Source: an uncultured Bacilli bacterium | GTDB lineage: Bacteria > Bacillota_I > Bacilli_A > RF39 > UBA660 | Length of the DNA: 8,454 nucleotides | Direction of reading: 5' to 3' | NCBI GenBank assembly: GCA_944329545.1 | Contig: CALVIK010000014.1 | Coordinates: 1-8,454, forward strand | Shown: positions 1 to 4,045 of the stretch, one piece after another | Layout: each line of letters starts with the position of its first letter | Numbering within the stretch: the stretch's first letter is position 1 | Notes under the pieces: model-generated | Databases searched by the model: none | What the model saw: the letters and a program-made list of their open reading frames with translations, nothing else | Told to the model about the DNA's origin: nothing | Program-made: the position numbers and the translations under genes

Positions 1-39
1 GCAAGTGAGTGTGATAGTGGGTCTATAAAAGGAGGAAAT

Positions 40-888
40 ATGGAAAAGAAATTTTATACAGCTAAATACGATGCGGTATTTAAAGCTATATTTTGTAGTC
101 CTAAAAATAAAGACTTACTGCAAACACTGCTTGAAAGATGTTTGAATACAAAAGTATCCATAATAAGTATTATGGCTCCAGAAATCTTAAAGAAAAATGT
201 ATATGTAAAAAATAAAACCTTAGATGTTTTAGTTAAAGCCAAGGATTATTTGATTAATGTTGAAATTAATAGTGAGTATTACCGAGCTTTAATATATCGT
301 AATTCAGGATATATTTATGAAAAATATGCTGAACTAGCAAAAGTAGGTGATAATTATAGTCATATGCCAAAAGTAATTCAAATAAATTTTACATGTGGTC
401 TTCCAGAAAATCATCCAGCTAAATGTTGTTATGTTCGTTATGATCCTAAGGAGAAAATAGAGTATAAAGATAACTTAACGATATATGAGTATAATGTAGA
501 TAAAATAAAAAAGATGTGTTATAATGGTGATACAAAATACGATTATATAGCGGCTTTAGATTATAATAAAGAAGAGATAAATAAATATTGTAAGGAGGAT
601 AAATATATGGACAAGTTCAAAAAAGAAGTCGATAAATTAAATGCTGATATTGAGTTTACGGAGTTTTTAAGTGCGGAAGAAGATGCACAAAAAGTTCATA
701 ATACTTTAATCATTGAAGCCAAAGAGCAAGGATATATTGCTGGTGAGGAAAAAGGCGAAAAAAAAGGCGCTATGGAAAAAGCCGCAATAATTGCTAAGAA
801 TTTACTTGATTTAAACATTAATATTAGTGATATAGAAGCCGCAACTGGACTTAGTAAAAAAGAAATTATAGCTTTAAAAAATAAATAG
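40..888 (+). CDS. Rpn-like PD-(D/E)XK nuclease / putative transposase family protein
   Basis: The 282-residue product resembles the Rpn / 'PD-(D/E)XK nuclease family transposase' group, nucleases linked to RecA-independent recombination and phage defence. The N-terminus has the family-like 'KYDAVFKAIF' (residues 9-18). The predicted catalytic core is D62 followed by E75-x-N77 in 'LINVEIN', where the family more often shows (D/E)-x-Q or (D/E)-x-K. Residues 190-282 form a separable helical C-terminus with a 'GEEKGEKKG' stretch and a helix-turn-helix-like end ('IEAATGLSKKEI'), both usual in this family. The start at 40 follows AAAAGGAGG with only 4 nt between GGAGG and ATG, tighter than at other genes here; the frame is open back to base 1, so an earlier start outside the window cannot be excluded. 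It converges on tmcAL. Family assignment is fairly secure; activity is not shown, and the unusual N77 could lower it. Confidence 0.82.
   Translation: MEKKFYTAKYDAVFKAIFCSPKNKDLLQTLLERCLNTKVSIISIMAPEILKKNVYVKNKTLDVLVKAKDYLINVEINSEYYRALIYRNSGYIYEKYAELAKVGDNYSHMPKVIQINFTCGLPENHPAKCCYVRYDPKEKIEYKDNLTIYEYNVDKIKKMCYNGDTKYDYIAALDYNKEEINKYCKEDKYMDKFKKEVDKLNADIEFTEFLSAEEDAQKVHNTLIIEAKEQGYIAGEEKGEKKGAMEKAAIIAKNLLDLNINISDIEAATGLSKKEIIALKNK
592..598 (+). promoter_or_regulatory. Strong internal ribosome binding site within the Rpn-like gene
   Basis: AAGGAGG is a perfect match to the anti-Shine-Dalgarno sequence and lies 8 nt before an in-frame ATG at 607. It falls just after the predicted nuclease domain and before the separable C-terminal region, where an intragenic start would be expected. 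Confidence 0.55.
607..888 (+). CDS. Candidate intragenic C-terminal protein of the Rpn-like gene (RpnS-like)
   Basis: An ATG at 607, in frame with the nuclease gene, is preceded by AAGGAGG (592-598) with 8 nt between them. This is a better ribosome site than the gene's own start. Translation from it would give 93 residues (190-282 of the long protein): a charged helical segment, the 'GEEKGEKKG' stretch and the helix-turn-helix-like end, without the D62/E75 nuclease core. In E. coli, Rpn genes are known to make small C-terminal proteins (RpnS) from internal starts, and these block the toxicity of the full-length nuclease (RpnL). By analogy this could be an antitoxin, but that is inference. The alternative is that the purine-rich site merely reflects the codons for Lys-Glu-Asp. 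Confidence 0.5.
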   Translation: MDKFKKEVDKLNADIEFTEFLSAEEDAQKVHNTLIIEAKEQGYIAGEEKGEKKGAMEKAAIIAKNLLDLNINISDIEAATGLSKKEIIALKNK

Positions 889-906
889 AGATAATCTATT
901 TTTTTT
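883..906. terminator. Bidirectional intrinsic terminator between the Rpn-like gene and tmcAL
   Basis: A perfect 7-bp stem, AAATAGA with TCTATTT around the loop GATAA, is followed by a run of T on the plus strand. The minus-strand reading is also followed by a T-rich stretch, so it could serve both convergent genes. The left arm includes the stop codon of the Rpn-like gene. The stem is AT-rich and therefore weak. Confidence 0.6.
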
Positions 907-963
907 ATGTTAATTATTATAGTATATGACAAATGTTTTGAAAAACGGTTGAACTATAAAAGA

Positions 964-2061
964 TTAATGAATAGGCTTTCTTGAATATTCACTTTCCTTA
1001 TCTTTTTTATTTAAGTTATATAGCATATCCACTTTTATTTCAAAATCGAACATAGCATTTTTATAATATTTAGTAACTAAAGGTAAGTTTAGTTCTTTTT
1101 TTATTTTGTTTAAATATTTTTGACCTTTTTTATTAAAGCCAAGGACTCTTATATATTCTATATTTTTCATTATTTTTGCATGATCCTTCGTAAAACCACA
1201 TAAAATATGCAGAAGCATTCTTTTTATTTTATTGTAAGTATATCTTTTAGTTTTAATATTATTTATTAGTTCTTCTAAAGAATTGGCATTATAAATATAT
1301 TTTTTAATTCTACCTTCTATTCCCTCATCAACAGTTTGATAAATATTTAAATTATTTATTTCGCTAATTATTTTATATTTTAAATAAGGAAAGTAATCAT
1401 GATTCTTTAAATATTTTAAAGTTTCAACTGGAACATATTTGCTAATATCTTTTTTTTCTTTTAAAAGATTTCTAATAGTAGAGGCACTTATAATACTATT
1501 ATTTAAATCACTATTATGAAAATCATTAGTTCTTTTGATTGTTTTTATTTCAATATTACTGTTTAGTAAATTTTTAATATAACTAATGCCTAATAAATCG
1601 TTAGGTTTATCAATTTTTATTTTAGTTAAATCATAAGTAGTTTTAGATAAAGCTGTTGGATAGTTGATACCTTTTTCTAAGTATTTTTTTACTAAATTAT
1701 TAAATTTTTTATCATTTTGTATAATAGCTGCTTTATATAGCGTATCATAATCGCTTTCTGCACCAAAAACAAAAGCATTTACTTTTAATTCTTTTAATAA
1801 TTGTGTACTACCATAAGCAAAAATATCGGCTGATTGCGTACTAAACGGGAAAGGAAGTTCAATAACTAAATCAACATATTGTAAAGCTATTTTTGTTTTA
1901 TGCCACTTATCTATTAAAGAAATGTCGCCTCTTTCCGTATAATTACCACTCATAATTAAAACAATTATATAATTTGGATACATTTCTTTTACTTTTTCAA
2001 TGTGATAAATATGTCCATTATGAAATGGATTGTATTCACAAATAATGCCCACACTTTTCAT
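964..2061 (-). CDS. tmcAL: tRNA(Met) cytidine acetate ligase TmcAL (YlbM)
   Basis: The cytosolic enzyme uses ATP and acetate to acetylate the wobble cytidine (C34) of elongator tRNA-Met, giving ac4C and more accurate AUG decoding. The 365-residue product carries the family signatures: 'GIICEYNPFHNGH' (residues 5-17) with the nucleotidyltransferase HxGH motif (14-17), 'MSGNYTERGD' (37-46), 'FVFGAES' (97-103), 'PNDLLGISYIK' (153-163) and 'SASTIR' (192-197). It is somewhat shorter than the roughly 400-residue Bacillus homologue, mainly in the less conserved C-terminal part. The ATG at 2061 follows CAGGTGAT with 4 nt before the start. It is divergent from yceD-rpmF, the neighbours of ylbM in Bacillus, and its promoter seems to share a -35 box with theirs. 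Confidence 0.95.
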   Translation of the reverse strand: MKSVGIICEYNPFHNGHIYHIEKVKEMYPNYIIVLIMSGNYTERGDISLIDKWHKTKIALQYVDLVIELPFPFSTQSADIFAYGSTQLLKELKVNAFVFGAESDYDTLYKAAIIQNDKKFNNLVKKYLEKGINYPTALSKTTYDLTKIKIDKPNDLLGISYIKNLLNSNIEIKTIKRTNDFHNSDLNNSIISASTIRNLLKEKKDISKYVPVETLKYLKNHDYFPYLKYKIISEINNLNIYQTVDEGIEGRIKKYIYNANSLEELINNIKTKRYTYNKIKRMLLHILCGFTKDHAKIMKNIEYIRVLGFNKKGQKYLNKIKKELNLPLVTKYYKNAMFDFEIKVDMLYNLNKKDKESEYSRKPIH

Positions 2062-2089
2062 TTAGATCACCTGTTTTTCACTAGCTCAT

Positions 2090-2118
2090 ATATTAGCACA
2101 CCTAAGATTAATTTGCAA
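2090..2118 (-). promoter_or_regulatory. Promoter of tmcAL, extended -10
   Basis: Read on the minus strand: TTGCAA (-35, 2118-2113), a 17-nt spacer, then TAATAT (-10, 2095-2090) preceded by TGC, an extended -10. The expected start near 2083 gives a leader of about 20 nt containing the GGTGAT ribosome site. The TTGCAA hexamer is palindromic and is also the best -35 for the opposite promoter. Confidence 0.7.
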
Positions 2119-2141
2119 GAACATAAAAAAACTAGTATAAT
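2113..2141 (+). promoter_or_regulatory. Promoter of yceD-rpmF sharing its -35 with tmcAL
   Basis: TTGCAA (2113-2118), a 17-nt spacer, then a perfect TATAAT (2136-2141). Transcription should begin near 2148, leaving a leader of only about 11 nt with GGTGAT almost at its 5' end. Confidence 0.72.
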
Positions 2142-2158
2142 GATTACCGGTGATATTT

Positions 2159-2635
2159 ATGATTATTGATTTGTTACCATTTGCAACTAATTCTAGTAAA
2201 GAAATTTTAATTGATGAAACCTATTCTTTTGCTAAAGAAATGTTTATTAATACTGATATTTTAGAACTTGATGATGTTAAAGTAAAAGGGAAAATTATAA
2301 AAAATAGTCTAAATAAATTAGATATTAATATATTAGTAAAAGGGATAATGGTGCTTCCATGCGCATTAACATTAAAACCTGTTCCTTATGCTTTTGAATT
2401 TAAAATTGAGGGTAATTTGGAAGAAATGTTAAAAGAAATTGATGAAAATTACAAAAACAATCAAAAAAGTCTTGATATTTTACCAATAATATGGGAAAAT
2501 ATATTAATGGAAATTCCCATGCGTGTCGTTAGTGACGATCTTCATGATTTAAAAACTAAAGGTCATGGCTGGGAACTTGTTACCGATGAAGAAAAGGTAA
2601 ATCCTAGTTTAGCAAAGTTAAAAGATTTATTATAG
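2159..2635 (+). CDS. yceD: DUF177 / YceD family 23S rRNA accumulation protein (YlbN)
   Basis: This 158-residue soluble protein belongs to the DUF177 (YceD/YlbN) family, which supports 23S rRNA accumulation and large-subunit assembly and is commonly encoded just before rpmF. Family features are the central 'LPCALTLKPVPYAFEF' (66-81), 'LDILPIIWENILMEIP' (105-120) and the C-terminal 'GHGWEL' followed by 'NPSLAKLKDLL' (148-158). I place the start at the ATG at 2159, behind GGTGAT (2149-2154) with 4 nt between. A GTG at 2150 lies inside that ribosome site and has none of its own. The stop TAG (2633-2635) overlaps the rpmF ribosome site, so the two genes are probably translationally coupled on one transcript. 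The molecular activity of the family remains poorly defined. Confidence 0.9.
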   Translation: MIIDLLPFATNSSKEILIDETYSFAKEMFINTDILELDDVKVKGKIIKNSLNKLDINILVKGIMVLPCALTLKPVPYAFEFKIEGNLEEMLKEIDENYKNNQKSLDILPIIWENILMEIPMRVVSDDLHDLKTKGHGWELVTDEEKVNPSLAKLKDLL

Positions 2636-2647
2636 GAGGTGTATAAT

Positions 2648-2833
2648 ATGGCAGTGCCAGCAAGACATACAAGTAAAACAAGTAAGCGTATGCGTCAAAC
2701 ACATTATAAAATTAGTGAAAAAACAACGACAAAATGTCCTAAATGTGGAGCCGTTATTAAACCACATAGAGTATGTAAAGAATGTGGCTCTTATAAAGGA
2801 AAAGAAGTTATCGATGTTAAAACAGCTGAATAA
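2648..2833 (+). CDS. rpmF: 50S ribosomal protein L32
   Basis: This is a 61-residue ribosomal protein of the 50S subunit. The basic N-terminus 'MAVPARHTSKTSKRMRQTHY' is typical of L32. Two cysteine pairs, C30-x2-C33 and C43-x2-C46, form a zinc ribbon, so this is the zinc-binding (C+) form rather than the cysteine-free paralogue some Firmicutes use under zinc limitation. The ATG at 2648 follows AGGAGGT (2634-2640) with ideal spacing. An upstream GTG at 2639 lies inside the ribosome site and was rejected. It is the second gene of the yceD-rpmF operon and ends in a hairpin terminator. Confidence 0.97.
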   Translation: MAVPARHTSKTSKRMRQTHYKISEKTTTKCPKCGAVIKPHRVCKECGSYKGKEVIDVKTAE

Positions 2834-2845
2834 GCTTGTTTTTTT
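2819..2845 (+). terminator. Intrinsic terminator after rpmF
   Basis: The arms AAAACA and TGTTTT, continued by GCT and AGC with one bulged T, close a GAATA loop. They run into a T-tract of seven (2839-2845). The hairpin overlaps the rpmF stop codon. Confidence 0.65.
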
Positions 2846-2895
2846 ATGGCTAAAATAAATATATTGGGACATTTTTGTAAGTTAATACTTAAGAT

Positions 2896-2934
2896 GTTAT
2901 CACAAATTAATCATAACAATGTAAAGTGATTAAC
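2896..2934. repeat. Imperfect inverted repeat upstream of the 2996 gene promoter
   Basis: GTTATCAC (2896-2903) is complementary to GTGATTAAC (2926-2934) apart from one extra T, separated by 22 nt. It lies 8 nt before the -35 box, where an activator or repressor could bind. In DNA this AT-rich it may be chance. Confidence 0.25.
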
Positions 2935-2942
2935 AATTTTTC

Positions 2943-2971
2943 TTGACGAAATACCTCTTTTTAGATATAAT
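2943..2971 (+). promoter_or_regulatory. Strong promoter of the 2996-3880 gene
   Basis: TTGACG (2943-2948), a 17-nt spacer and a perfect TATAAT (2966-2971) closely match the sigma-A consensus. The start would be near 2978, giving a leader of about 18 nt with AAGGGA. Confidence 0.8.
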
Positions 2972-2995
2972 TTTAACAAAAGAAGGGATGAAAAT

Positions 2996-3880
2996 ATGGA
3001 TAAAGAAAAAATAATTCAAAATGTTACCGCGCAAATTATTGGAGAAGTTAGTTCTTATATTCAAAATCACATGGAACAAAAAATGGTATGCCCTAGGATT
3101 GAAATATATTATGATTTTTTAAAAGAAGAAAAAATAAGGGAACAAATAGAAACTATTAAAGGAGACTGTTCTTGGGAAGAACTTGAATCAGTAGTGCCAA
3201 TTATTCGGCAAAATATATATGAATATTTAAATAATGGGGAGTATGCTGATTATGTTAAATGGAGTGATTTAGAAGCCGAAAGATTTCGTAAACAACCTGA
3301 ATTAGATAAATTAAGCAGTGAATTAGAACAAATAAAAGAAAAACAAGCTAATATTACTTTAGCTAAAAAATCTGAAGCTAATAAAGAAAATTATTATATT
3401 AGTAAAAAAATTTTAGAAGGCGAATTATATAAAAAAACTGCTGCAATACATGGAGATCTTTTTGCAAAATGGGATGCAGTTATTAAAAATTATGTTCCGG
3501 TAGTAATAGCTGAAGTAAAAACATATTTGCAAACTTGCTTAGATAAAAAGGTGCCGTTTAGTTATTCTTATATTAGAGAAAACATTAATAACGCAGATAA
3601 TTTAATCGATTATATCGAGCAGCAAGCTGACAAAAACTTTTCTGAAATAAGAGTAAGAGATGCGGAAACATTAACATATGTTGTTAATTTATATATAGCA
3701 ACTTATATGCATGAAGGTGAGTATGCTGATTATGTTAAATGGAGTAGTTTGGAAACTGAAAGACTGCGCAAACAACCTGAATTAGACAAATTAAATGATG
3801 AATTAAATGAAATAGAAGAAAAACAAAGACAAACAGAATATGCACAAACTATTGCTAGTTCTTCTATAGGAATTAAATAA
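2996..3880 (+). CDS. Unrecognised protein with an internal duplication and coiled-coil character
   Basis: I do not recognise this 294-residue protein. It has no signal peptide or membrane segment and looks cytosolic, highly charged and helical. It consists of two related units, roughly residues 6-117 and 162-277. 'IIQN...IIGEV..YIQ' (6-22) matches 'VIKN...VIAEV..YLQ' (162-178), and 'GEYADYVKWS' recurs exactly at 81-90 and 241-250, followed by 'RKQPELDKL' and Lys/Glu-rich coiled-coil-like tails ending 'EKQ'. A linker (about 118-158) separates the units. The C-terminal third of each unit is 84% identical at DNA level, the rest much less. The ATG at 2996 follows AAGGGA with 7 nt. A strong promoter and a terminator mark it as a single-gene transcript. 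No function is claimed; a structural or scaffolding role is only a guess. Confidence 0.85.
   Translation: MDKEKIIQNVTAQIIGEVSSYIQNHMEQKMVCPRIEIYYDFLKEEKIREQIETIKGDCSWEELESVVPIIRQNIYEYLNNGEYADYVKWSDLEAERFRKQPELDKLSSELEQIKEKQANITLAKKSEANKENYYISKKILEGELYKKTAAIHGDLFAKWDAVIKNYVPVVIAEVKTYLQTCLDKKVPFSYSYIRENINNADNLIDYIEQQADKNFSEIRVRDAETLTYVVNLYIATYMHEGEYADYVKWSSLETERLRKQPELDKLNDELNEIEEKQRQTEYAQTIASSSIGIK
3239..3346 (+). repeat. Intragenic direct repeat, copy 1
   Basis: By my hand alignment, 3241-3346 matches 3721-3826 at 89 of 106 positions. The two copies are exactly 480 bases (160 codons) apart, with a perfect 27-base run at 3239-3265. It encodes the 'GEYADYVKW...RKQPELDKL...EKQ' segment of the first unit. 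Confidence 0.9.
3719..3826 (+). repeat. Intragenic direct repeat, copy 2
   Basis: This is the second copy of the 480-base-spaced repeat, encoding residues 242-277. Because the spacing is a multiple of three, recombination between the copies would delete one unit and keep the frame. Confidence 0.9.
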
Positions 3881-3900
3881 TTGGAATTAACCAATTTTTT
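3879..3900 (+). terminator. Intrinsic terminator of the 2996-3880 gene
   Basis: AATTGG and CCAATT form a perfect 6-bp stem around the loop AATTAA, followed by a T-run and further T-rich sequence. It begins inside the stop codon. Confidence 0.75.
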
Positions 3901-3902
3901 AT

Positions 3903-3948
3903 TTTACACTTTTGGCAAAAAATGGCAATCTTTGTAGAATGTTACTTT
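3903..3948 (+). repeat. Dispersed intergenic repeat, copy 1 (about 46 bp)
   Basis: It begins TTTACACTTTTG, continues through TGGCA and TCTTTGTAGA, and ends TGTTACTTT. A hand alignment with 7563-7607 gives about 40 of 46 positions identical with one single-base gap. It lies between the terminator of the preceding gene and the phosphoketolase promoter. TTTTGGCAAAA inside it is a small dyad that the second copy preserves only partly. Its function is unknown. Confidence 0.75.
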
Positions 3949-3951
3949 TTT

Positions 3952-3967
3952 TTATTTTGCAAAATAA
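3952..3967. repeat. 16-bp perfect palindrome upstream of the phosphoketolase promoter
   Basis: TTATTTTGCAAAATAA is a perfect palindrome starting 3 bases after repeat copy 1, centred about 67 bases before the predicted transcription start. It is operator-like, but the binding protein is unknown. Confidence 0.5.
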
Positions 3968-3991
3968 TCTTTAAAATACAAGCATATTTTA

Positions 3992-4020
3992 TTGCTGATT
4001 AAATATAATTTTGCTATAAT
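3992..4020 (+). promoter_or_regulatory. Phosphoketolase promoter, extended -10
   Basis: TTGCTG (3992-3997), a 17-nt spacer, then a perfect TATAAT (4015-4020) preceded by TGC. The expected start is near 4027, after any upstream TTG start codon, which supports translation beginning at 4046. Confidence 0.78.
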
Positions 4021-4045
4021 GTTTATTAGAATAAGAGGGGATATA

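Noticed and set aside
1..28. Possible tail of an upstream gene (a second-frame reading of eight codons ending in TAA at 26-28)
   Set aside because: Too short to judge; another frame is also open through this stretch, and nothing identifies it as coding.
2630..2872. Minus-strand frames over rpmF, tmcAL-opposite and xfp-opposite regions
   Set aside because: They are shadows of clearly recognised genes and lack ribosome sites or family similarity.
3989..4000. Recurrent TTATTGCT at 3989, 7631 and 8117 as a regulatory motif
   Set aside because: Eight bases recurring in very AT-rich DNA is weak evidence; one instance overlaps the end of the HTH gene and two are explained by -35-like sequence.
3992..4045. 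Upstream TTG start adding 18 residues to phosphoketolase
   Set aside because: The TTG lies inside the -35 box and before the predicted transcription start; the ATG at 4046 has a proper ribosome site.
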